Source: CAIYHK01 sp964638795 | GTDB lineage: Bacteria; Actinomycetota; Acidimicrobiia; Acidimicrobiales; Ilumatobacteraceae | DNA length: 28,892 nucleotides | Assembly (NCBI GenBank): GCA_964638795.1 | Contig: CAZXAX010000019.1 | Coordinates: 1-28,892 of the forward strand | Reading direction: 5' to 3' | In this document: positions 8,726-15,145 of the stretch, piece after piece | Numbering within the stretch: the first letter of the stretch is position 1 | Layout of the letters: the number at the start of each line of letters is the position of its first letter | Translations under genes and position numbers: made by a program | Notes under the pieces: model-generated | Seen by the model: the letters and a program-made list of their open reading frames with translations, nothing else | What the model was told of the DNA's origin: nothing | Database searches by the model: none

Positions 8726-10033
8726 CTAAAGGCTAGTTGCCCGCGCTGCAAGGCCTTCTGCAACCCGCTGTGCCTCTTGCGCAGAGTCACATTCCACCAT
8801 CACACGTACCAAGGGCTCTGTGCCACTGGCACGCACGAGCACTCGCCCGCGTGTGCCGAGCTCACGTACCGCGGCATCAATTTCGTCTTGCATTCGTGAC
8901 ACTGCTTCGCCGGCTGGGACATTTGTCTTCACATTGATCAATACCTGGGGCACTGTGACCATGACTTCATCGGCTAGTTGTGAAATTGGTCGACCAGAGT
9001 CCACCATGAGTTCCAACACTGCGATTGCCGCCATCAGACCGTCACCTGTGGTGGCACGATCACGAATAATCACGTGGCCACTTTGCTCACCGCCGAGTGT
9101 GAATCCGTGCTGATTCATGTGGTCAAGCACATAGCGATCGCCAACTGTTGTGACCGCAACATTGATTCCGGCTTGTTCCATCGCTCGCAATAACCCGATG
9201 TTGGACATCACCGTAGTCACAAGTGTGTTTGAGTGCAGTCGCTCGTTGGCGCGCATGTAGAGCGCAAGGAGACCTAGTAGACGATCACCTTCAACAACAT
9301 TGCCGCGTTCATCAACGACCACGAGACGATCTCCGTCACCGTCAAAAGCAAAGCCAATATCTGCTCGCACTGCTACAACTTCAGTGCCAAGAGATTCGGG
9401 GGCAGTTGCTCCACACTCCGCATTTATATTTGTGCCATCAGGCAGCGCGTGAATCAGATCAACCTGCGCACCAAGGCGTCGAAAGACCTCGGGAGCCACC
9501 TCACTCATTGCGCCATTTGCGCAGTCAAGTACTACGCGGAGTCCAGCGCCAATTTCCTGACGCACCATGCGAATCCGCGATTCCACATATCGATCAACCA
9601 TTCGCCCGCGTTCAATTACTGCAGCAGTTCGTGGCGCACGTTCTTTAGCCACAGTGGCAAGTTCACGGACAATTGCGGCCTCGGCTTCGTCAGTCAACTT
9701 GACTCCACCGGGCGCGAACACTTTCACACCATTGTCTTCGTATCGGTTGTGTGACGCAGTGATTGCGATACCGGTGATGTTTTCAACTTCGGAAGCAAAC
9801 GCAACACATGGCGTGGGAACCATACCGAGTGCGAGCACCTCAACACCTTCGCTGGTGAGCCCCTCAACTAGAGCTAATTCCAGTGCTGGCCCCGAGATAC
9901 GTGGGTCACGCCCCACGGCAGCACGTCGGCTCTTGACCGACCTAGCGATGGCGACACCGAGTTGATAGGCGTCATCGAGAGTTATATCGACGAAAGCCTT
10001 ACCCCGAACTCCGTCAGTGCCAAAGGCCAACAT
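8726..10033 (-). CDS. glmM: Phosphoglucosamine mutase
   Basis: Converts glucosamine-6-phosphate to glucosamine-1-phosphate, the step after GlmS, for UDP-GlcNAc synthesis. The 435-residue protein has GTDGVRG at its N terminus, the phosphoserine loop ITASHN (S94), the Mg-binding DGDGDR in FAFDGDGDRLVVVDE, the sugar-binding GGEQSGH, and the phosphate-binding RASGTEPLVRVMVE near the C terminus. All four mutase domains appear complete. ATG 10033 lies 30 bases after rpsI and has no evident Shine-Dalgarno. The glmS-like gene follows two bases after the stop, so the two successive steps are one translational unit. Confidence 0.96.
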   Translation of the reverse strand: MLAFGTDGVRGKAFVDITLDDAYQLGVAIARSVKSRRAAVGRDPRISGPALELALVEGLTSEGVEVLALGMVPTPCVAFASEVENITGIAITASHNRYEDNGVKVFAPGGVKLTDEAEAAIVRELATVAKERAPRTAAVIERGRMVDRYVESRIRMVRQEIGAGLRVVLDCANGAMSEVAPEVFRRLGAQVDLIHALPDGTNINAECGATAPESLGTEVVAVRADIGFAFDGDGDRLVVVDERGNVVEGDRLLGLLALYMRANERLHSNTLVTTVMSNIGLLRAMEQAGINVAVTTVGDRYVLDHMNQHGFTLGGEQSGHVIIRDRATTGDGLMAAIAVLELMVDSGRPISQLADEVMVTVPQVLINVKTNVPAGEAVSRMQDEIDAAVRELGTRGRVLVRASGTEPLVRVMVECDSAQEAQRVAEGLAARATSL

Positions 10034-10063
10034 GTTGTGACAGTGCGGAAAGCCCGCGCTAGA

Positions 10064-10459
10064 TCAACGCTTGGTGAACTGCGGCGCCTTGCGCGCCTTC
10101 TTGAGGCCGTACTTCTTGCTTTCCTTCTTACGTGAGTCACGTGTGAGAAGGCCAGCCTTCTTGAGTGTTGCGCGACATTCAGGGTCGAGTTCCAAAAGTG
10201 AACGCGCGACGCCCATGCGAACTGCTCCGGCCTGACCAGTAACTCCACCACCATCAATTGTGATGTCGATGTCGTATGCAGACTCAGTGTTGGTTACTCG
10301 CAATGCCTCGAGCGCGGTCATGCGCTGAGTTGCTGTTGGGAAGTAAACCTCGATCGGCTTGCCGTTGACAACGACCTTGCCGCTTCCGGCGCGCAAACGC
10401 ACACGTGCGACTGCTTCCTTGCGACGACCTGTGGTCTGGGTGAGCGGGGCTGTTGCCAC
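10064..10459 (-). CDS. rpsI: 30S ribosomal protein S9
   Basis: Small-subunit head protein whose C-terminal tail reaches the P-site tRNA. It has TGRRKEAVARVRL, the middle GGGVTGQAGAVRMGVARSLL and the strongly basic tail ending KARKAPQFTKR. GTG 10459 is chosen because AGGAG lies 5 bases upstream and it gives a family-normal 131 residues; a TTG at 10486 overlapping the rplM stop would add nine poorly conserved residues. It is paired with rplM, as in nearly all bacteria. Confidence 0.95.
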   Translation of the reverse strand: MATAPLTQTTGRRKEAVARVRLRAGSGKVVVNGKPIEVYFPTATQRMTALEALRVTNTESAYDIDITIDGGGVTGQAGAVRMGVARSLLELDPECRATLKKAGLLTRDSRKKESKKYGLKKARKAPQFTKR

Positions 10460-10482
10460 TTTTTCTCCTGACGATTTCTTAA

Positions 10483-10929
10483 TCAACGAGCCTTGGCGTC
10501 GGCCAAGTCAAGAACAACGGGTGACTGTGCGGCGTGCGGGTGCTCAGCACCGGCGTACACCTTCAACTTCTTAATCTGCTGACGACCAAGCGGTCCCTTT
10601 GGCAACATGCCAGCAACGCTCTTGCGAATCGCGTCGGCAGGCTTGCGGTCGAGTAACTCGGCGTAGGTTTCAGACTTCAATCCACCCGGGTAACCGGAGT
10701 AGCTGTACACCATTGACTTGTCAGCCTTGCCCTTGGTCATCACAACTTTTGAAGCGTTGATGATGATCACGTGGTCACCGGTGTCAATGTGTGGAGCAAA
10801 TGTGGTCTTGTGCTTGCCGCGAAGTACGCGAGCGGCCTCTGTGCAAAGACGACCAAGAACGAGACCCTCGGCATCAATGATGTGCCAAGTGCGTGTGATC
10901 TCGCTTGCTTTTGGTGTGTAGGTCTTCAT
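10483..10929 (-). CDS. rplM: 50S ribosomal protein L13
   Basis: Early assembly protein of the large subunit that binds 23S rRNA. The 148-residue sequence contains RTWHIIDAEGLVLGRL, LRGKHKTTFAPH, GDHVIIINA, YSGYPGGLK and the C-terminal YAGAEHPHAAQ, all typical of L13. ATG 10929 is chosen with GGGAAG upstream; a TTG immediately before it is possible. It begins the rplM-rpsI pair after an 88-base spacer that carries two hairpins, so its expression may be set separately from truA and the alpha block. Confidence 0.96.
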   Translation of the reverse strand: MKTYTPKASEITRTWHIIDAEGLVLGRLCTEAARVLRGKHKTTFAPHIDTGDHVIIINASKVVMTKGKADKSMVYSYSGYPGGLKSETYAELLDRKPADAIRKSVAGMLPKGPLGRQQIKKLKVYAGAEHPHAAQSPVVLDLADAKAR

Positions 10930-10950
10930 CAAAATCTTCCCAATAATCAG

Positions 10951-10989
10951 GGCCCCGAAGGACCGTTCAAGGTTAGGGGCAAGCGCCCC
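10951..10989 (-). promoter_or_regulatory. Two stable hairpins in the truA-rplM spacer (possible L13 leader)
   Basis: On the minus-strand transcript the first hairpin (10989-10976) has a 5-bp GGGGC/GCCCC stem with a four-base loop. The second (10964-10951) has GGUCC/GGGCC around a UUCG tetraloop closed by C-G, one of the most stable RNA loops. Neither is followed by a U-tract, so they are not ordinary intrinsic terminators. They end about 22 bases before the rplM start. A leader or processing element for rplM-rpsI is an inference. Confidence 0.45.
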
Positions 10990-11017
10990 ACATCGGCAAA
11001 TGGCTCAAATCCGAGGT

Positions 11018-11809
11018 TTAAGCGCCTTCCCCGTAGCCAACTGCGTGCAAACAAAGGCCATGCGGTGGTGCAATCGTTGCTGCCATTGCCCGATCGCCAG
11101 CCAGCAGGATGCCCCTTATGTCCCCTGCTCGGCGCTTGCCCATCCCAACCTCGACCAATGTGCCCACAATTGAGCGCACCATTTGATGACAAAACGCGTT
11201 GGCTCGAATTTCAAACACCAATAGATCGTCGGCTTCGGCATGCCAAGTGGCCTGCATCACGTATCGGGACATTGATGCTGGTTCTTCGCCCGTTGCAACT
11301 TTTGGGCGACGACAAAAGGAACTGAAATCGTGCTCGCCAATTAAAGGGTCACAAGCCATCTGCATCGCCGCAAGATTTAAAGGAGTGTGCACGTGCCAAG
11401 CGGTGTCCGCAATGAATGGATCGGGTACAGGTGAGTTGAGCACTGTGTATTTGTAGTGACGCCACTGTGCGGAAAACCGGGCATGAAAATCTGCACTCGC
11501 CCATGAGGCTTCACGCACAACGATGCTTGGACCACAAAGTGCATTGAGTTGACGAATCAACAAGTTCAGATCGGTACTTGCTGGAATGTCACAACTCACC
11601 ACTTGCCCGCGCGCATGCACTCCTGCATCCGTGCGACCCGCACCAACAACTTCGACTGGCATACGTGAAACTGTGCTTAACGCTTCCGCCAGTGAACCAG
11701 CAACGGTTGGAACTCCGTGATTGAGTGCGAAACCATGAAACGCGGAGCCGTTGTACGCCACAAGCAAACGAGCCCGCGCAACGGCGGGCTCGTCATTCTG
11801 AATATTCAA
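11018..11809 (-). CDS. truA: tRNA pseudouridine(38-40) synthase
   Basis: Isomerises uridines 38-40 in the tRNA anticodon arm. The core begins ARLLVAYNGSAFHGFA and contains the catalytic aspartate in GRTDAGVHARGQV, then LNALCGPSIVV, DFHARFSAQWRHYKY, DFSSFC and FCHQMVRSIVGTLVEVG. The end is normal. The start is unclear: no ATG is available. TTG 11809 (GGTGA 11 bases upstream) is given; GTG 11824, or GTG 11872 inside rplQ, are alternatives. It follows rplQ in the alpha block, as in many actinobacteria. Confidence 0.9.
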   Translation of the reverse strand: MNIQNDEPAVARARLLVAYNGSAFHGFALNHGVPTVAGSLAEALSTVSRMPVEVVGAGRTDAGVHARGQVVSCDIPASTDLNLLIRQLNALCGPSIVVREASWASADFHARFSAQWRHYKYTVLNSPVPDPFIADTAWHVHTPLNLAAMQMACDPLIGEHDFSSFCRRPKVATGEEPASMSRYVMQATWHAEADDLLVFEIRANAFCHQMVRSIVGTLVEVGMGKRRAGDIRGILLAGDRAMAATIAPPHGLCLHAVGYGEGA

Positions 11810-11834
11810 TTCCGGCGGTGTCACCGGGTACCAA

Positions 11835-12203
11835 TCACACGAGTTCGATGCGGGCCATTTCGGCTTTGTCACCGTGGCGCGTACCGAGCTTCAAGATGCG
11901 CGTGTACCCACCGTTGCGCTCCATGTAACGAGGTGCAACATCGCTAACGAGTTTGTGGGTCATTTCCTTGTCACCGAGATAACCCTGGATCTGACGAATG
12001 CGATGCAGGCGCATCGGGCTGTCCTCCTGGGCTTTCTTTCCCTTGGTGATCAACTTCTCCACGATGGGACGAAGAGCCTTGGCTTTAGCTTCAGTGGTGA
12101 CGATTCCTTCGGCTGCAATCAAAGAAGCAGCAAGGTTCGCCATCATCAAACGCTGGTGTGCCGCACTGCCNNNNNNNNNNGCTTTGCGTGGTGTTGCTGG
12201 CAT
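11835..12203 (-). CDS. rplQ: 50S ribosomal protein L17 (interrupted by an assembly gap)
   Basis: Large-subunit protein near the peptide exit tunnel. It has MPATPRK, then ten Ns, then GSAAHQRLMMANLAASL, EAKAKALRPIVEKLIT, and the C-terminal GGYTRILKLGTRHGDKAEMARIELV, which is typical of L17. The frame reads through the N-run as written, but related proteins carry about one more residue here, so the true missing length may be 13 bases and not 10. SD-like AAGGAG lies a few bases upstream of the ATG. It follows rpoA at a 24-base gap. Confidence 0.95.
   Translation of the reverse strand: MPATPRKXXXXGSAAHQRLMMANLAASLIAAEGIVTTEAKAKALRPIVEKLITKGKKAQEDSPMRLHRIRQIQGYLGDKEMTHKLVSDVAPRYMERNGGYTRILKLGTRHGDKAEMARIELV
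12171..12180. other. Assembly gap (10 N) inside rplQ
   Basis: Ten undetermined bases inside the conserved N-terminal K-G-x-R-x-G-G-S region of L17. Ten is probably a placeholder length; alignment logic suggests about 13 missing bases. Confidence 0.9.
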
Positions 12204-12227
12204 TTCAGTATCTCCTTGAACCCGCGA

Positions 12228-13154
12228 TCAGCGCAGTGTGAGGCCGCGCTCATCAAGTTTCTGCTTGATTTCGTCGAGGCTCTTCTGGCCGAAGTTGGTG
12301 ATGTTCAACAGGTCATCCTCAGACTTTTCGAGGAGTTCGCCGATGGTGTTGACCTGGGCGCGCTTCAGGCAGTTGCGTGGGCGCTCCGACAAGTCGAGGT
12401 CTTCAATTGACATTGCGAGGTCCGAACGCTCAACGATCGGATCAGAGGTCGAAAGTTCGAGACCCTTTGGCTCTTCGCTCATGTTGGCAACGAGGTCAAC
12501 GAGTGAACGAAGTGTTGCACCAGCAGATGCGAGTGCTTCCTTCGGGGTGATCGAGCCGTCGGTCTCGATGTCAAGAACGAGACGGTCGTAGTTGGTCGAC
12601 TGCTCAACACGGGTGGGTTCGATTTCGAACATCACGCGACGCACTGGCGAGAAGATCGCGTCAATCGGGATCACACCGATCGTACGGTTGTCGCTCTCAC
12701 GATCGCTTGAACGGTAGCCACGACCCTTCTCAACGGTGAGGTCCACAATGAGGTGGCCCTTGGCGTTAAGTGTGGCGATGTGGAGATCCTTATTCAGGAT
12801 TTCTACCTCGGCCGGGCACACGATGTCGGCTGCAGTTACGTCTTTCGCACCGTTGATGTCGAGACGCAGCACGACTGGCTCATCTGAGTCACAGGTGAGA
12901 ACGATGTCCTTCAAGTTGAGGATGATCTCGGTTACGTCTTCGGTAACGCCTTCAATCGTGTCGAACTCATGCAGAGCCTTTTCGAACTGCACGGTTGTAA
13001 TTGCCGCACCAGGAATGGACGACAAGAGGGTACGACGGAGGGAGTTTCCAAGGGTGTGGCCAAAACCGGGGTCGAGCGGGCCGACAGCAAAACGCTGACG
13101 GTTGTTCGACTCTTCGCCGACTTCTTCCACTGTGGGGCGCTGGATAACAAGCAT
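12228..13154 (-). CDS. rpoA: DNA-directed RNA polymerase alpha subunit
   Basis: Forms the dimer that nucleates RNA polymerase assembly and contacts activators and UP elements. The 308 residues include the N-terminal dimerisation domain (about 1-230) with FAVGPLDPGFGHTLGNSLRR, LLSSIPGAAI, EFDTIEGVTEDV and IPIDAIFSPVRRV. A linker follows, then the C-terminal domain (about 245-305) with LDLSERPRNCLKRAQVNTIG and NFGQKSLDEIKQKL. ATG 13154 has AAGGA nearby. It sits in the canonical rpsD-rpoA-rplQ order. Confidence 0.97.
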   Translation of the reverse strand: MLVIQRPTVEEVGEESNNRQRFAVGPLDPGFGHTLGNSLRRTLLSSIPGAAITTVQFEKALHEFDTIEGVTEDVTEIILNLKDIVLTCDSDEPVVLRLDINGAKDVTAADIVCPAEVEILNKDLHIATLNAKGHLIVDLTVEKGRGYRSSDRESDNRTIGVIPIDAIFSPVRRVMFEIEPTRVEQSTNYDRLVLDIETDGSITPKEALASAGATLRSLVDLVANMSEEPKGLELSTSDPIVERSDLAMSIEDLDLSERPRNCLKRAQVNTIGELLEKSEDDLLNITNFGQKSLDEIKQKLDERGLTLR

Positions 13155-13188
13155 GGGTATTCCTTTGCTTTTCTTCGGCTGTTACTAA

Positions 13189-13806
13189 TTACTTCGAGTA
13201 GAGCTCAACGATGAGCTGTTCACGTACGGGCACATCAATGTGCTCGCGTTGCGGGAGATCGCGCACGGTGACTTGCTTGCCACCATCGCCAACCTCAAGC
13301 CAACCAACAACTGAACGATCGAGAACTTCGATGTTGTGCTGGATCACGATCATGCCGCGAGCTTTTTCGGAGAGCTCAATGACCTCTCCCTTGCGCACGC
13401 GGTACGACGGAATATCAACGCGCTTGCCATTGATCTTCACAAGACCATGGCTTACGAACTGACGCGCCTGCGGACGGGTTTTCGCCCAACCTGCGCGGTA
13501 CACCACGTTGTCGAGACGCTGCTCGAGAAGACGCAACAGGTTTTCACCAGTTGGGCCCGCGAGACGGTTTGCCTCTTCGTACGTGCGACGGAACTGTGCT
13601 TCGAGAACGCCGTAGATGTACTTGGCCTTCTGCTTTTCCTGCATCTGTGCGAGGTACTCAGAGCCCGCGCCACGACGACGGGTGCGACCGTGTGCTCCAG
13701 GTGGGAATGGACGACGCTCAAGCGCCTTCGTACCCTTTTCGTTCTCAAAGATGTTGACGTTGAGACGGCGCGACAAACGCACCTTTGGTCCGGTGTAACG
13801 AGCCAT
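13189..13806 (-). CDS. rpsD: 30S ribosomal protein S4
   Basis: Primary 16S rRNA-binding protein that nucleates body assembly and, in E. coli, represses the alpha operon. The 205 residues start MARYTGPKVRLSRRLN and include PFPPGAHG, EKQKAKYIYGVLEAQFRR, and the S4 RNA-binding domain RLDNVVYRAGWAKTRPQARQ with VKINGKRVDIPSYRV. No cysteines occur, so it is the zinc-free form. Stop and start are separated from rpsK by three bases and from rpoA by 34. Confidence 0.97.
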   Translation of the reverse strand: MARYTGPKVRLSRRLNVNIFENEKGTKALERRPFPPGAHGRTRRRGAGSEYLAQMQEKQKAKYIYGVLEAQFRRTYEEANRLAGPTGENLLRLLEQRLDNVVYRAGWAKTRPQARQFVSHGLVKINGKRVDIPSYRVRKGEVIELSEKARGMIVIQHNIEVLDRSVVGWLEVGDGGKQVTVRDLPQREHIDVPVREQLIVELYSK

Positions 13807-13809
13807 GAC

Positions 13810-14208
13810 TTAGCCCCTCCGACGCTTTGCGAGACGGCAACCGTTGTGCGGCACAGGAGTTACGTCCTTGATGCCGGAAACTTCGATTCCCACATTCTGA
13901 ATGGAACGAAGAGCAGTGTCGCGACCCGAGCCCGGGCCCTTTACATGCACTTCAGCGCGACGAAGTCCGTGCTCCATTGCAGCCTTGGCAGCTTTTTCAG
14001 CGGCCATCTGTGCTGCGAAAGGAGTCGACTTGCGCGAACCCTTGAATCCAACACCACCAGAAGATGCCCATGAAATGACATTGCCTTCGGTGTCGGTGAT
14101 GGAAACGATCGTGTTGTTGAACGACGACTTGATATGCACGACGCCGACGGAAACGTTCTTGCGCTCGCGCTTACGGGGGCGGCGACCGCCCGGTGCTGCC
14201 TTAGCCAT
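13810..14208 (-). CDS. rpsK: 30S ribosomal protein S11
   Basis: Platform protein of the small subunit near the Shine-Dalgarno helix. The 132 residues have a basic N terminus (GGRRPRKRERKNVSVG), HIKSSFNNTIVSITD, GNVISWASSGGVGFKGSRKS, TPFAAQMAAEKAA and the C-terminal IKDVTPVPHNGCRLAKRRRG. Its ATG overlaps the rpsM stop as TAATG, so the two are translationally coupled. Confidence 0.97.
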   Translation of the reverse strand: MAKAAPGGRRPRKRERKNVSVGVVHIKSSFNNTIVSITDTEGNVISWASSGGVGFKGSRKSTPFAAQMAAEKAAKAAMEHGLRRAEVHVKGPGSGRDTALRSIQNVGIEVSGIKDVTPVPHNGCRLAKRRRG

Positions 14209-14585
14209 TAGCGGGTTACCTTCTTCTTGTTAGCCACTGTGCGACGCGGGCCCTTGCGGGTACGAGCGTTCGTGTGTGTGCGCTGACCACGAACCGGGAG
14301 TCCCTTACGGTGACGCACGCCTTGCAGACAACCAATTTCGATCTTGCGCTTGATGTCCTGCTGGACATCGCGACGAAGGTCACCTTCAACGGTGAGGTTT
14401 GCATCAACCCATGCGCGGATGCGGTTGACTTCATCTTCGGTGAGATCACGCACGCGAGTGTCGGGATTCAAACCGAGCTCGTTTGCAATGCGCAACGCGG
14501 TCGAACGACCAACGCCGAAGATATAAGTAAGAGCGATCTCGAGCCGCTTTTCACGCGGTACGTCGACGCCAGAGATACGTGCCAT
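14208..14585 (-). CDS. rpsM: 30S ribosomal protein S13
   Basis: Head protein that bridges to the 50S subunit and touches P-site tRNA. The 125 residues contain MARISGVDVPREKRLEIALT, FGVGRSTA, the helix-hairpin-helix region, GCLQGVRHRKGLPVRGQRT and the basic tail TRKGPRRTVANKKK. AAGGAAC lies just before the ATG. Gene order rpmJ-rpsM-rpsK-rpsD is canonical. Confidence 0.97.
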   Translation of the reverse strand: MARISGVDVPREKRLEIALTYIFGVGRSTALRIANELGLNPDTRVRDLTEDEVNRIRAWVDANLTVEGDLRRDVQQDIKRKIEIGCLQGVRHRKGLPVRGQRTHTNARTRKGPRRTVANKKKVTR

Positions 14586-14600
14586 CTTGTTCCTTCTTCC

Positions 14601-14714
14601 TCAGCCCTGACGCTGCTTATGGCGCGGGTTTTCGCAGATCACCATCACGCGACCATGTCGGCGGATGACCTTGCACTTCTCACAAATTTTCTTGACGCTG
14701 GGCTTAACCTTCAT
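14601..14714 (-). CDS. rpmJ: 50S ribosomal protein L36 (zinc-ribbon form)
   Basis: The smallest large-subunit protein, 37 residues, translated from ATG 14714: MKVKPSVKKICEKCKVI at the start and a tail ending NPRHKQRQG. The zinc-binding set C11, C14, C27 and H32 is complete, so it is the zinc-containing form. It lies between infA (9-base gap) and rpsM (15-base gap), its usual place. Confidence 0.96.
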   Translation of the reverse strand: MKVKPSVKKICEKCKVIRRHGRVMVICENPRHKQRQG

Positions 14715-14723
14715 GCGGGGTTC

Positions 14724-14948
14724 TCACTTGTAGCGGTAGGTAATCCGACCTCGGGTGAGGTCATATGGAGTGAGTTCGACCTGGACTTTGTCGCCCGGCA
14801 GGATGCGGATGTAGTGCATACGCATCTTTCCTGAAATGTGCGCGAGCACCTTGTGGCCGTTTTCGAGTTCCACCTTGAACATTGCATTCGGTAGCGACTC
14901 CAAAATCGTGCCTTCAAGCACAATCGCATCTTCCTTGGGCTTAGCCAG
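14724..14948 (-). CDS. infA: Translation initiation factor IF-1, apparently starting at CTG
   Basis: OB-fold factor that occupies the ribosomal A site during initiation and raises start fidelity with IF3. The body is standard: ILESLPNAMFKVELENGHKV, HISGKMRMHYIRILPGDKV, VELTPYDLTRGRITYRYK. Conserved N-terminal residues AKPKEDAIVLEGT extend upstream of the first conventional start (GTG 14921) to CTG 14948. The frame then closes at a TAG four codons further up, with no ATG, GTG or TTG. AAGGAG lies exactly six bases before the CTG. Starting there gives 74 residues, the normal length; starting at GTG removes nine conserved ones. Sequencing error of an ATG is the main alternative. Confidence 0.88.
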   Translation of the reverse strand: MAKPKEDAIVLEGTILESLPNAMFKVELENGHKVLAHISGKMRMHYIRILPGDKVQVELTPYDLTRGRITYRYK

Positions 14949-14954
14949 AACGTT

Positions 14955-14960
14955 CTCCTT
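14955..14960 (-). promoter_or_regulatory. Ribosome binding site that fixes the infA CTG start
   Basis: The minus strand reads AAGGAG (within AGAAGGAG) with a six-base spacer before CTG 14948, an ideal spacing. The next possible start, GTG 14921, is 33 bases away. Confidence 0.75.
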
Positions 14961-14987
14961 CTAAATACGGACAAAAACCGAACTCAA

Positions 14988-15002
14988 AGGCGAAAACCGC
15001 CT
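14988..15002 (-). promoter_or_regulatory. Small hairpin in the infA 5' leader
   Basis: AGGCG/CGCCT five-base-pair stem with a GTTTT loop on the transcript, between the predicted transcription start and the infA ribosome binding site. No U-tract follows. Function unknown; it may be incidental. Confidence 0.3.
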
Positions 15003-15018
15003 GCAAGCACGGGTTTCA

Positions 15019-15047
15019 ACTCTACAAACGCCCCTTTTTTGTGCCAA
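15019..15047 (-). promoter_or_regulatory. Sigma-70-type promoter for the infA-rpmJ-rpsM-rpsK-rpsD-rpoA-rplQ block
   Basis: On the minus strand TTGGCA (15047-15042, five of six consensus) and TAGAGT (15024-15019, four of six with T1, A2 and T6) are separated by exactly 17 bases. The predicted start near 15012 leaves a leader of about 64 bases before infA. This fits a need for a separate promoter because the arsenic genes cut the block off from secY-adk. Confidence 0.6.
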
Positions 15048-15110
15048 GTCCTGACTAAACCCTTATTTTGCAGGGGTTTCCCAGACCAAAATTGCCCTGG
15101 TTCACATATT

Positions 15111-15132
15111 TCACTCAATAGTCATTGAGTGA
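15111..15132. promoter_or_regulatory. Perfect inverted repeat, probable ArsR-type operator
   Basis: TCACTCAAT, four bases, ATTGAGTGA: perfect nine-base arms ending 13 bases before the ATG of the ArsR-fusion gene. ArsR/SmtB repressors bind such AT-rich dyads over their own promoters. A GATTAT -10-like hexamer at 15131-15136 would put transcription almost at the ATG (leaderless), but this promoter is weakly supported. Confidence 0.65.
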
Positions 15133-15145
15133 TTATGGTGGGCAC

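Noticed and set aside
13336..14073. 245-codon plus-strand frame opposite rpsD and rpsK
   Set aside because: Lies entirely against two certain ribosomal protein genes and has no initiation signal or motif.
14724..14921. infA starting at GTG 14921
   Set aside because: Would remove nine conserved N-terminal residues and leaves the ideal AAGGAG 33 bases away; a weaker AAGGA ten bases upstream is the only support.
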